Origin: Pelomyxa schiedti
Lineage: Eukaryota > Evosea > Pelobiontida > Pelomyxidae
NCBI GenBank assembly: GCA_020536535.1
Contig: JAHLWZ010000762.1
Coordinates: 1 to 58,770 of the forward strand
Reading direction: 5' to 3'
DNA length: 58,770 nt
The notes beneath the pieces are model-generated. The model had not been told where the DNA came from and ran no database searches. It saw only the letters and a list, made by a program, of their open reading frames with translations. Made by a program: the position numbers and the translations under genes. Of this stretch, positions 33,916-44,086 are shown piece after piece. How positions within the stretch are numbered: position 1 is the first letter of the stretch; every line of letters starts with the position of its first letter.

Positions 33916-34996
33916 ATGTGGAAGCTTGTCCGACTTTTGGTGAGAATGGCGGCAAACAAACCAATGTTGGGTTGTCTTCTTACCAAAAAGATGAACAGAT
34001 TGCGTTGGTTGGAGTCTCCAGTCTTTTTGCAGGTGCCGTTGTGTGCCCCGGTGACTACTTTATCCACAACGTGACAGCACTTGAGGCGTTGAGCAACTGC
34101 ACCGCAATAACAGGTGACTTGGGTCTCTACTGTCCAACGTGCACTGAGGAGGTAATTCGCTCCCCAATGTAACCTTTGTTGGTTTGCTGGCTTGGTGTTG
34201 TTGTTGTTTTTCATAAAGGGTATTGTTTACTACTCGCTTGTACCAGGATTTTCTAAAGAACCTTGATAGCCTCGTCTTTGTTCAACTTGTAGAGATACAC
34301 GAGGTTGGTGCCGCAATTTTGACGTTCAGCAATCTGGAAATTGCGAATTATGGCATTACTGTTGATGCTACCGCAGTGGAGGTGCACTTTCCCAAGCTGG
34401 TCTATACTGGGAACATAATGATGATGGGGAGAAGGTGTTACCTTTTTTTTATTTTAAAAACCTCAAACTAATCAATAAACACATTGCACTGACTTATCTA
34501 GCTCTTTGACCACCTTTGATGCTCCCATGCTTGAAATTGTTAGTGACTACATCGATATTCAAGCGGAAGTCTCGAGTCTCTCTCAATTTAACGTACCTCA
34601 TCTGAAGGTCATTGGGGCCCAAAGCCCCAACAGCGGTTTTGTTAGCAACACCCGAGCACTGGCTGTTCTCGACCTGCCTGAGCTGCAACTGATACGTTGG
34701 GCTTTTGGAGTGCAGGGCAATGTACAGGTGATCAATATGCCAAAGCTTGAATTGGTTTCCTTTGGTGCGAAGTTTGAAAGGTGTGCAGTTCCAAGTTTCC
34801 ATCTTGTCTTTTGACTTCCCCCAACAGAAACCCCTACTTGATGAACATTTCCTCACTCTGTAACCCCCACCTGCTGGTGCTAGAGTCGTTTACTTCCCAC
34901 GATAGCCCAAAACTGTGCTGTTCACAACTCAAAACACTCGCTGATACTGCCTACATTGAAAAGGGACTGAAGTACGACGGTTGCGCCCCTTGTTGA
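33916..34996 (+). CDS. secreted receptor-L-domain-like protein, 270 aa
   Basis: Five exons read cleanly: 33916-33939, 33999-34151, 34247-34434, 34502-34780, 34828-34996 (813 nt, 271 codons with stop). The first two exons join into a signal peptide, MWKLVRLLIALVGVSSLFAG, with likely cleavage near GAVVC. The mature part reads VTALEALSNCTAITGDLGLY and continues with beta-helix style strands (LEIANYGITVDATAVEV, FDAPMLEIVSDYIDI, LPELQLI), as in receptor L domains of growth-factor receptors and related protist proteins. It ends with Cys-rich GLKYDGCAPC. No transmembrane helix, so probably secreted. Introns are 59, 95, 67 and 47 nt. All splice phases agree, and there is no sign of decay. Confidence 0.8.
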
Positions 34997-35358
34997 CCCA
35001 TCTAATATTAGTAAACCAGAGTCCTTCCACAGGGAGGGGTGTTTACCTTCATAGACACCTTTCTTTTTTTCTTTTGAAAAACATTAGTTATAAGTGGCTG
35101 AAGATACGGAAAACCCAGTAGGGCCTTGATGAAGTCCCAACAATACTTGCGTATCTGCAAGTGAATTTACCGACTTGGTTTAAAGGCGCTATTTCTTTTT
35201 AACCACGTTGGTTGTGGTCACTCCGTTACCGTGCAGTGCGATGGCATTGTCTCAATAACTTACAAGATGAATAATTGGCATGGTTTTTTTGTCTACGTAC
35301 TTTTTAGGCCAGAGATGGCAGCTGACAACAGTTTGGTTTGTCTGGTCATGTGTGGTGC
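34997..35358. other. intergenic between convergent genes
   Basis: About 360 bases separating two tail-to-tail genes. T-rich runs only; no gene seen. Confidence 0.4.
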
Positions 35359-37146
35359 TTAATAGACACAGGATAGCAAAAGCTTTCTGATGGATTGGGC
35401 CAAGGTGTCGGCAATTTCCTGGAGGTGAGTGAACACCATGATGGCAAACTGCAAGGAGCCGGCCAGTGTACCACACCACATGATCGGGTCACGTGGTGTG
35501 TACTCCTTCCCACCATGCACAGCAAACCCAGACACCCGGAACAGAGCACTTGGCTTGGCCCCGGCCTCGTCTATGCCAAAGTTTGCACCAAAGTCCCCAA
35601 TGCTGGAAATCTGAGATAGAAAGACAGGTTAGAGTGAACAGGTTGCGTTGAGTGTTACCATTATGTTCAGCGACTTGGGATGAAGGTCAACCATTGGCGT
35701 GTAGTCAGGGCTTAAAAATAAGTCACTTGTGTGCTTGTGGAGCGGTCCGCCCGGCACTGACTGGGCCATGTGGGCGAGTTTCATGGCAGTGTGCCACTGC
35801 CGTGAGAGTTCCCATAAGCACGCGGTTTGGGCCTCCGGGGTGGATGATGTTGGCGTGGCGGGCTGGAAGGGTGGAACTATGATGTGTGATACGGTAAACG
35901 AAAGCCCCATGTCATCAGGTGCATGTAGGTTGACTGGGGTGCAGGCACTCACTGCAGGTGGGCATCCCAGTGCGAGGGTTTCTGCTGCCATAAAAAGGCA
36001 TGTGACCGTTGTGGAATTCAGCTTGCAAGCCTATAAAGAAGAATTATAAACGAGCCGATGTGGAAGATACTACTTCATACATTCACAATTGCTGTCGTTT
36101 CGGCAACAGAGAATTTGAAGGATGATTTAACGTTTTTGACAAGCGTGCGATTGCGGTCTATAATGGGCATATATGTTGCGGCAAAAGCATCCCAATTTTC
36201 AGGCTCCAGGAATGTGGAACCTCAAATGGGAATCAGTATCTCAATATAATATCCCTGTGGAGCACACCCACATGTCTGCACTCATGAGGTTGAGGAATGG
36301 GGAGTGGTGCAAGAATTTCTCCATTCAGTGCCTGTAAAATGTCTCTGCACAAATGGGCAAGTGAAACACCATCCTGAATTGATATCGTGTGAACATAAAA
36401 GGGATTCAGAAAAAGAATGAAAGCGTACAGCGATGCTGTGAGATATAAGAAGATTCAAGAAAATAGCCTTGGAATCCCTGCAGGTACTTGCCACACATTT
36501 CCAAGTTCGCTGAGACACCCAATCCTCGCTTGAGTTATCGTTAGTTGGGAACTACGGCTGCACAAGGTCCTACTCTGCATGTGCCTTCAATATTTGTTGG
36601 GCTTCTGAGGAAGACTCCAAATCACGGAAAGACAGAGGGAGTTCGTCGTCTGCGATCGAAGGTGGAATCTTCAGGTATCTTGGCCAGTGTAAATACGTCA
36701 CATATATATTTTTATAGCAATAGAAAGACCTGTCACTGGGTGGCCCAAACAGAGCCCTCAAAAACGGATGTCGAGCACACACGGCGGCAAAAGCCGCAAT
36801 TACACGCCGTCTAACTTCGGCACTCGGCAAGGCCACATCGGCCTTGCACTCAACTTCCATAAGGCAAGACACTGTCCACACACCAAGGCGGTGTGGTATA
36901 AACTGCAGGGAGGAAAAGGAAGAAGAATCACCATTCGCAAAAATAACCCTTCATACTACTGTGCACAGGGTGTATTGTTGGCTGCCCCCAAAGTAAGACA
37001 CGTACCTCTGGTATTGACATTCGGTACTCGACAACCTCCGGACCCTGCATTTTTCGAGACGAAAGGCGTTCCTGGAAGGTGAATTTTTCCGGGAGCAGAA
37101 CTTCATCCAAATACGGAAACGTCAACGAAAAGTTTTTTTCCATCAT
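35359..37146 (-). CDS. condensation/alcohol-acyltransferase-like enzyme, 479 aa
   Basis: Seven exons give exactly 480 codons: 37146-37006, 36902-36574, 36528-36429, 36373-36268, 36220-36081, 36030-35659, 35610-35359. Start MMEKNFSLTFPYLDEV. Features of the CoA-dependent acyltransferase (condensation) fold: early FAAVCARHPFLRALFG, the catalytic HxxxDG as SHSIADGVSLAHL, created only after splicing of the 55-nt intron 36374-36428, and near the C-terminus ISSIGDFGANFG, equivalent to the SNIG region. Introns of 45-103 nt carry clear branch sites. The family transfers acyl groups to alcohols or other nucleophiles; the substrate cannot be told. Cytosolic, no signal peptide. Complete and apparently functional. 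Confidence 0.8.
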
Positions 37147-37213
37147 ACGGATCAAAAAAACGGGTTTTATTAATAAAGCAAAAGTGCACCTGGTTCTGTG
37201 GGTCACTATTTGT

Positions 37214-37667
37214 TTAATGGGTTTGTTGGTGAGGACTGGAATGTGTTCGAGGGTGCGTGTTGGCAAAATCATTGTGGAACTTGTGATAGTCAAGAACCTC
37301 CATGTGAATGACGGTTTGAACTGCTGAGGATGTGTCAATGCTGATAACCTTGTAAACGTTGTTCACCTTTGTGCAGAGCCAACCCGGTCCTGATGTGTAT
37401 TGCCAAAGGGTGTCCCGAAGGTTTGGAACGTGGTCAACAATCAACCCGGTGCAGAGCTTCACGTAGTTTGTCCCCTTTGTCCGTATCGGGAAGAACGAAA
37501 CTGTATGTCAACCGTCTCAAACACGGTGTCGCCAGTGTGAGTCTTTGCCGAGGGAATGGAAGGGGCAATTGCTTGCCATGCGGAACTCTTTGCAGTGCAA
37601 CCCCTTTATACAATGAGTTGAAACAGTCAAAAAAGCAAAAGGAAAGTTACCCCCAAGAAGGCGTCAT
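37214..37667 (-). CDS. hypothetical protein, 118 aa, start overlaps ubiquitin-like stop
   Basis: ATG at 37667 overlaps the TGA of the upstream ubiquitin-like ORF (ATGA). Three exons, 37667-37651, 37603-37525 and 37474-37214, give 119 codons: MTPSWGGCTAKSSAW, then TNYVKLCTGLIVDHVPNL and VYKVISIDTSSAVQTVIHM. The two introns (47 and 50 nt) have usual ends. No domain recognised. Alternatively this is the C-terminal part of one protein that begins with the ubiquitin-like domain, if a base is missing near 37670. A different frame across 37603-37420 is also open, so exon 2 is less sure. Confidence 0.45.
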
Positions 37668-37936
37668 GAAAGGTCCAAAGTGGATCCATTTGTCAGGTAA
37701 TGATAATCTTCCACGTGGCGGCCATCCTCCAGCTGGACTCCGCCTTGTATGAGCCGGACCACAAATTCGTCATCCAGCATTGAGGAATTGAAGGAGACTG
37801 TCTGCCGAAAGGCTGGGCGACACATAGCTCGGCACTTAGCAATAACCTTTGCAACAGTGTATGATGAGAATGCGACAACGTGTATATCAGTTTTCCCTTC
37901 TTCCGTGCAATCCTTTACCGTCACTTTCATCACCAT
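37664..37936 (-). CDS. ubiquitin-like protein, 90 aa
   Basis: Begins MVMKVTVKDCTEEGKTDI. The second half, RLIQGGVQLEDGRHVEDYHY then GSTLDL, follows ubiquitin residues 42-69 closely (LIFAGKQLEDGRTLSDYN). The hydrophobic patch is only partly kept and there is no Lys48 equivalent. The ORF stops at TGA (37664-37666) right after STLDLS, yet the next codons in frame read RLLGG, the place where ubiquitin has LRLRGG. So either the conjugating tail has been lost by one stop codon, or the protein is a non-conjugated or N-terminal ubiquitin-like domain. It is close upstream of the 118-aa ORF on the same strand. Confidence 0.7.
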   Translation of the reverse strand: MVMKVTVKDCTEEGKTDIHVVAFSSYTVAKVIAKCRAMCRPAFRQTVSFNSSMLDDEFVVRLIQGGVQLEDGRHVEDYHYLTNGSTLDLS

Positions 37937-38190
37937 CCTCTTGCCTTTGTGTCTGGTGTTGTATCGTACTATATTAATTAAGTAAGGATTATAAAAAACA
38001 TCACCCGTAGATCTCAGGAATTAGACTTGGCAGGGGAGTAATGTCTAAAGGTGAATGAAGTGACAGATGTCAAAATTTGGAACACCTACCTTTTTACTTA
38101 AAAAGTCATCCCAAAACGGGTGCAAATCACCCGGCGAAATGTGTCAGAAATTGCGAACCTCGTCAGAGACTTTAAAGCATAAAATCATAG

Positions 38191-38709
38191 TCAGTCTAAT
38201 TTATGGCAAATGGGAGAGATAATTTGGGCTAGTATAAAAGTCCAAGATAAGGCAAAATGGCTTGTTGCTTCATTCTTGGTTGGCTGTGTGTTTGGTTTCG
38301 CGGCATACCAAGCTACGAGCCAGCTCGACTGTATTGATGGAGGGCCTGTATGCGGACCCACGAAAAGGATAAAAAGATCAGGCACCAAGTACAGAAGACA
38401 TGAGCACTTGGCAATCCATCTGTCGAGGAACAGCCCAGTGATTGCAATGGACCGCTTGGGGAAAATCAAGGCTGACGGACTGCCATGGCTCAGGTTCCTG
38501 GATTCGGTAGTTTCAACATAAGTCCTCAGGTAGCGGATTGTGGCCTGCTGCCATCTAAAAGATAAAAATGCGATCCATTTTTCATCGTGGGTGTGAAAAA
38601 GCGAGCGCCCACTTCTTATGCGTAGCGCAAATAGGGATCTGAAGCTTCTCATCCCAATATATAACTTGCCGGTTCGTCCACTGTCACAGGTAATAATTCT
38701 GCTGTCCAA
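38191..38709 (-). pseudogene. repeat-family ORF with HDEKWIAFLSF, 172 codons
   Basis: An open frame including FHTHDEKWIAFLSFRWQQAT and further KRSIAITGLFLDRW. A second, more broken copy at 38975-39336 has YTHNKEWIAFLSFNWRRATG, followed by text aligning in other frames (LLHNHLLGTACGRL). The paired copies indicate a real coding ancestor, but no start or domain is clear. Probably a relic of a repeated gene or mobile element. Confidence 0.4.
38553..38595 (-). repeat. dispersed repeat core, copy 4
   Basis: AAAAGATAAAAATGCGATCC followed by ATTTTTCATCGTGGGTGTG. Same orientation as copies 1 and 5. Confidence 0.7.
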
Positions 38710-39228
38710 AAATGTTGTCGTGGGAAAGAGACTTCCAGCAGAGGTGCCGGGTTAGCCTTGACCTAGTGAAAAGCATAAAAACATCGCCAGACACCAATTT
38801 TGGAATGCTGCCTCCTGGTGTAATCCATCAGAACCAGTGGCTCTCCTATTGCTGCTCAACTTGTATTATTGTGTCGAAAGTTATGAAGGAAAAAAACAGA
38901 TACCTCACGCTATATGACATTGTGCTTGCCTTCCACACAACACACATGAAGTAAAGCTGAGGCTGAGGCTGAGTTCATCTGCCAGAGTGGTCCTCCTCGA
39001 AATGGGAGATCCTCGGGTTGGCTGAGGAGTGTAGTTGCATATGGACAAAAGGATAAAAATTCACCCAGGCACCAAGTACAAATGTCCGGATAGCGATCAA
39101 TCGTCCACATGCTGTACCCAAGAGGTGATTATGGAGTAATTGCAACGGACTCATCATGGCCGAAATGGAACGCCACAGGCACATGTACAACTTGGTATTT
39201 TCAGTTCAAGTCCTGTGGCCCTCCGCCA

Positions 39229-39270
39229 ATTGAAAGATAAAAACGCAATCCATTCTTTATTGTGGGTGTA
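39229..39270 (-). repeat. dispersed repeat core, copy 5
   Basis: TTGAAAGATAAAAACGCAAT then CCATTCTTTATTGTGGGTGT. Differs from copy 4 at a handful of positions. Confidence 0.7.
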
Positions 39271-40117
39271 CAAGGCCACAGAAACCTGCATCAGTGTCAG
39301 GAGAGGTGGCTTGTGACTTTGTTGACGCTTAATCAACTCTGGTCACTGTGCTAATTTGTGGAGATCTAGGGACGATTACTTGAGAGAAGTGACAACACCT
39401 GAAGCCTTGCAAATAGCGGGATAAAGGGAAATTTCATCCTGCTCTGGCTTGAGTTTATCAAGAGACAAGAATTCTGTTGTAAGCGGCATTTGTTTATTGT
39501 AAGACTGCTTGAATATTTCCGGTGAGCTTGCGAAGTAAAGGATCTTGCGTGATATTTGGCTTTAGGCCTTCAGCATCGTGTACTTGGCGAGGAAGTTCAT
39601 AAATAATCAAATCTTTTCATCTTACATCAGCATTATACTGTCTTGAATTGCCGGTGTTTGCCTCACTGAACCTTTGATGCTCCTTTCATATGATCTGCAA
39701 TATTCAGTGGTGGAAGAAACTTTGCAGAGAGGAAGTCAAGAACAATAAACCACAGAATCTTGTGCATACATGATCCAGCTCACATTTTTCCAAAATTTTA
39801 CGTCATAATTATCCGCCTGCTCGAAACAACGAACACGTAAGGAAAAGAATAACTTTGTAGCAGATAGGACATACAGTAGAAGCGGGGAGATTAATGTACA
39901 CGCCTCGCAGGAAAGATCAAGAAGCCAACATACAAGTTCGAGGGGTTTTTTGGGAAAATTTTACAACGATCGTATCAACCCGTGTTGACTGGTACAGCAA
40001 ATATATTCTTCTCACGTTGTCAAATAAATATTTTTTTTGCTACGTATCAATGGAGCTTCGTGTCGTCACTTATTTTTTTTCCTGATCCGATCCTAGTCCC
40101 GAAATTAAAAAGCGATA

Positions 40118-43100
40118 ATGGCTAGCCACAAGGCCGACGAAGATGGTGTCGATGACGACGGCGATGGCGACGGCGATGGCGACGGCGAGCGCGGCGACGT
40201 CGATTACGAGGACGCAGAGGCGGAAGAACGAGAAGACGAAGATGAAGAATATGATGGTCACGAAGAAGAGGAGTACGATGACGACGAGGACGAAGAGGAA
40301 GAGGAGGAAGAGGAGGAAGAGGACCCTGTGTGGCAGCAGATAGTGTTGCTGTGCAAGGGGAAGCAGACGCGAGAGTCCATGAACCGCGACATGGCACTGT
40401 ACAAGTCCAAGCTCGACGACCTGACGTCCCTCGCGTCCAAGGAGCCGACGGCCGATCGCGTGGCCAAGCTGGCGGCGCTGAACGCGTCGCTGCGAGAGGT
40501 GATGAGAAACATAGAAATAGCCCCCCCGCAGCCAACGGAACAGCCGGCAGCGGTAAGCACGAAAGAAAAAACAGCGGAATCAACAAATAGGCACGGAAGC
40601 AGAAAAGGAAAAGGAAAACGAAAGGGAGCAATGGCCATCACAAAACCGGAGGTGGCTTCAGACACCAACACCACTAAAATTGGAAGCTTTGTTGATGGCT
40701 GTGAGGAAGCCTGCAGCCAATTCAGTGCCGTGATTTCCGAGTTGCAGAGGCGCTTCGATGACCTTTCCGAGTACCTTCCAAAACTTCAGCTCCAGGTGGA
40801 ATCCACCGTTCTGTCCATGCTCGATGCTCCGCCCGCTGACGCTGAGGAGCCAACTACTAATGGCGATATCTACGATATAGCCTTTACTTTCTGGAAGTAC
40901 CTGAGGGCTATTGGCCGCAGTCCAGAGGAGATATTCGCGGTGTGGCACCACAAGCAGGAGATTGTGGGAGTGGGTGTGACGGAAAAAATGAGCAAGGAAG
41001 ATCGGCACCACTATGACTTGGTGGTGGGTGCTTGTGTGACTCGCATTGCAGAGATGTTCATCTCCGAGTTCGACGAGGTCAATAATTTAGTTGCTGCTGG
41101 TGCGGGGCCATTCTTGGGCAGATTGTTTGAGATTGCCCACAGGGAATATCCCAAGAGTTCTGACGAATGGGACTTGCCTGCGTTTGGTGCAGCAACCAAC
41201 GCTCTGAAGAGGTTGATGTGGGTTCCAAATTGCAGGCACCTTTTCGTTCCGTTCGCAAGCCAATTGCAAGTCCTGCTCAACAATATACCACACCGCATTG
41301 ACCAAGAACTGCTCATATGTTGTGTGAACCTGGGGCCAGTGCTGCCACAGGTCGTAAACGAGCTCTGCGATACTTTTGTATCGAAGCTTGCACAAGGCCG
41401 ATCATTGAATTACAAGCCTCCATTTCGGTGGGTGAATGGGTGGGATGTATTGCCGCGTCAGGCTTCAAAGGATGTAGTTGAATTCCTGAAGCATTGCAAC
41501 GTCACAGCTCGTATTATCGCGGGGTTTCTCCAATTTTGCGAAAGCTTTGGATCGCAGGAAGTCTTCTCTGAGAAGATCCCTTGGCTCATGAGGAAAGTTA
41601 TTTCCAAGGTGACAAAGCTGTGTTCTGTTGATCCAGAGAATGGACACAAGGCTATTCTCCAGTTCGTTGAGGACCACATCGGAAGTGACAAGATGCTTCT
41701 CAAGGCCGTTTCGGCGTTGTTGATCATCCCAGTGATTGTCACAGGAGGTGCAGTCAATGAAAACCTCGTGATGAAGGCCATTACACTTGCCATTGCTGAT
41801 GATTCCCCTTCGCACCTTGATATTCTGCTCAGCACCAAGCAACTGTATGCGCACGTGAGCTCAAGTTCAATTGCACTTTTGCTGGAAAAGGCAATGAAAA
41901 CACACACCACCAGAGGTGAAGGGTTGTTGTATCACATGTTGAAGTTCTGTGCTGATCGAATCAAAAGGCTTCCTATTTTTTCATTTGCAGCTGCGCGATA
42001 CATAGCCCAGTACAAACAAGAACGTCAAAGGTCTTCAAGAGCTGTAAAGCAATCCCAGGAAGATCAACACCCCATCCACGTGCTTGATATTTGGTCCACC
42101 TGCATCCATTCAGTGTACCGGCACGCCTCACACTTTGAGATGAGAGTGGCCTCCCTTTCAGTGGATGTATCATCCTGCTTTGCTACTGCTTTCACAGTGC
42201 TGCTGGCATCAGAGCACCCAGGGGAGAGGACCAGAACCCTCAGTTCTGGTGCTTTCACGTGTCTATCCTCTGTGATGCAGTTGTGCTGTCAGTCATCACT
42301 GTCCATGATTGAGGATAACGAAAGTTCAGTGGTGTCTCTTTGGAGTCGCTCCCCTGACAGAAGGGCATGCATGGAGGAAGTCTTTGAGAAGTGGCGTCAA
42401 AAACCACTGATGTGGGGACCACTGCTGAAAGCAATGCTGATCAGTGAAATCCAACCCATTGCACCACCAGAGCCAAGGAAGTTGCCTCGTTTGCTTCATG
42501 GCATTCAACAAACCAATGTGGTTGTTGAGGAGAAAATCCAAGAAGTTCTGAAGTGCCCTGTGGTGACAAAGTGCTATGAGGCAGCCTTGAATTGGTTGCA
42601 GCACCCGATTGGTTCAGACATTGATGAAAGCAAAATCTGCCGACTCATTACGATGTGGCCAGGGCATTTCAAAACCCCATTCTTGTTCTGGGCAGTGGGC
42701 AGCGGAGCTTATGACACCGTTTGCAAGCTTCTCCCATTGTGTGAACCGGAGCACGTTCCGTGTTCTTGCCTTCTTTCTGCCGTTGCGCATGGCTTCCGTG
42801 ACATCGCCGATTTGCTGTGGTGCCATGGTGTGTTCATTCCTGAGTCCAAACTGAGTGAGGGCAAGGTTAGTATCAGAGCGGAACTATTTGACGCACACCA
42901 TCCGAGTGTGCGTCGATTCGTCAACCATGCTGCAACGTGGGACCCACTCAAACACCAGCTGTTCCCATGGTGGTTCAAGGTCCACATCCTCAGGACTGTT
43001 CTCCTCTGTTGGCTACGCAACACCAGCTATTCATCAGCCACAGTTCCAGCAGACGCCGGCCACCCTATTGGAGCTCTGGATGGAGAATGCAACACACCAG

Positions 43101-43174
43101 TATCCATCGGAAGGCTATCATGGGGCACCATACACCACATTCTTTCATTCCTGTCCCCTGTCCACTGGTTCTGA
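40118..43174 (+). CDS. family A: large hypothetical protein, 1018 aa, intact
   Basis: Uninterrupted single exon from ATG 40118 to the stop at 43172. Residues 1-70 are an Asp/Glu tract (repeat DNA), then a basic linker (KGKGKRKG) and a long helical body without a domain I recognise: LKRLMWVPNCRHLFVPFASQ, FRWVNGWDVLP, SALLIIPVIVTGGAVNEN. Near the C-terminus two ankyrin-like units occur (FLFWAVGSGAYDTVCKLL, CLLSAVAHGFRDIADLL). It ends IGRLSWGTIHHILSFLSP. A decayed copy lies at 15.9-17.7 kb and a 3' fragment on the opposite strand just downstream. Acidic N-terminus plus helical body would fit a scaffold, but function is unknown. Confidence 0.8.
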   Translation: MASHKADEDGVDDDGDGDGDGDGERGDVDYEDAEAEEREDEDEEYDGHEEEEYDDDEDEEEEEEEEEEDPVWQQIVLLCKGKQTRESMNRDMALYKSKLDDLTSLASKEPTADRVAKLAALNASLREVMRNIEIAPPQPTEQPAAVSTKEKTAESTNRHGSRKGKGKRKGAMAITKPEVASDTNTTKIGSFVDGCEEACSQFSAVISELQRRFDDLSEYLPKLQLQVESTVLSMLDAPPADAEEPTTNGDIYDIAFTFWKYLRAIGRSPEEIFAVWHHKQEIVGVGVTEKMSKEDRHHYDLVVGACVTRIAEMFISEFDEVNNLVAAGAGPFLGRLFEIAHREYPKSSDEWDLPAFGAATNALKRLMWVPNCRHLFVPFASQLQVLLNNIPHRIDQELLICCVNLGPVLPQVVNELCDTFVSKLAQGRSLNYKPPFRWVNGWDVLPRQASKDVVEFLKHCNVTARIIAGFLQFCESFGSQEVFSEKIPWLMRKVISKVTKLCSVDPENGHKAILQFVEDHIGSDKMLLKAVSALLIIPVIVTGGAVNENLVMKAITLAIADDSPSHLDILLSTKQLYAHVSSSSIALLLEKAMKTHTTRGEGLLYHMLKFCADRIKRLPIFSFAAARYIAQYKQERQRSSRAVKQSQEDQHPIHVLDIWSTCIHSVYRHASHFEMRVASLSVDVSSCFATAFTVLLASEHPGERTRTLSSGAFTCLSSVMQLCCQSSLSMIEDNESSVVSLWSRSPDRRACMEEVFEKWRQKPLMWGPLLKAMLISEIQPIAPPEPRKLPRLLHGIQQTNVVVEEKIQEVLKCPVVTKCYEAALNWLQHPIGSDIDESKICRLITMWPGHFKTPFLFWAVGSGAYDTVCKLLPLCEPEHVPCSCLLSAVAHGFRDIADLLWCHGVFIPESKLSEGKVSIRAELFDAHHPSVRRFVNHAATWDPLKHQLFPWWFKVHILRTVLLCWLRNTSYSSATVPADAGHPIGALDGECNTPVSIGRLSWGTIHHILSFLSPVHWF
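40139..40322 (+). repeat. Asp/Glu-coding low-complexity tract
   Basis: (GGCGAC)n then GAAGAGGA-type repeats coding an acidic run at the start of family A. Both strands stay open here, which is a composition effect. Confidence 0.85.
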
Positions 43175-43371
43175 ATACCAGCTTCAGCACCTAAGACTTC
43201 TAAGATAAAAAAGACTCCTATGTATTTCTACCCGGCGGAGCCTCCGAGTTGGTCAAACTACGAGAATCCTCAGGTGTGTATCCCGATTCGAGTGCCACTG
43301 TAAAGTAATTTCCCGTATCAGCGTCACATGTACTTATCAAACTAGGCAAAACAATTAGGGGAAAAACCAAT

Positions 43372-43520
43372 TCATGAATTTTTTGAGAGGAAGGAAAGGA
43401 TGAAGTGGATGGTGGTTGGTGACAACCTCCCAATGAAATGCCCTGTGCTGTTGAAGAACCGCCACACACTCGTGTGATGTGCATCAACTGGTTGATGCTA
43501 AGTGTGTTCCCCGAGGTACC
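43372..43520 (-). pseudogene. 3' fragment of a family A copy, tail-to-tail with the intact gene
   Basis: On the minus strand the text IGRLSPTTIHFILSFLS then KNS and TGA (43372) matches the C-termini of the intact gene (SIGRLSWGTIHHILSFLSP) and of the 17.6-kb copy. Only the last few dozen residues are recognisable. It lies about 200 bases from the intact gene's stop, in opposite orientation. Confidence 0.65.
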
Positions 43521-43629
43521 CCATGTTTCCCAACTTGGCTTCAAACCAACTTGATTCCTTGCTTCCAGATATTTTTCAAAACTTGAAATACAAAATACTT
43601 TGGTGGCACGCCTGAGGTCCACGCACAAA

Positions 43630-44001
43630 ATGCAAAGGTCGAACGGGGGTGCACCGGGCACAACGGCAGGATCTACTGTTACCTTCTCGTACCCTACTTC
43701 AACAACAACACCAAGCAACGCCAACAAGCTTCCTCCCCCACAACCAAAGAAGTTGGAGGAGCCATCATGGCTGGTCCAGGAGGAACAAGGAAGAAAACTT
43801 GCGGGCTGAGCAGGAAGCGCGACGGGCAATGGAGCTGCGAAAGAAGCAAGAACTTGTAGAGTTGCAACAACAGCTGCAGAGGCAGCAAGAGCAGGAGCAG
43901 CTACAACTTAAGAGGAAGAAGGAAAAAGAGGAAGAGATGTCGCGGTACCAAGAGTTGTTGCACAAGCAGCAGCTACTGAGAGAGCAACAGGAGTTGCTGA
44001 G

Positions 44002-44086
<85 letters not shown>

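Larger units (their letters stand above)
37937..40117. other. 2.2-kb region with repeat-derived ORFs
   Basis: Holds two tandem relics of the dispersed repeat family (38.2-38.7 and 38.9-39.3 kb, minus strand) and otherwise AT-rich sequence. No intact gene with recognisable function. Confidence 0.45.
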
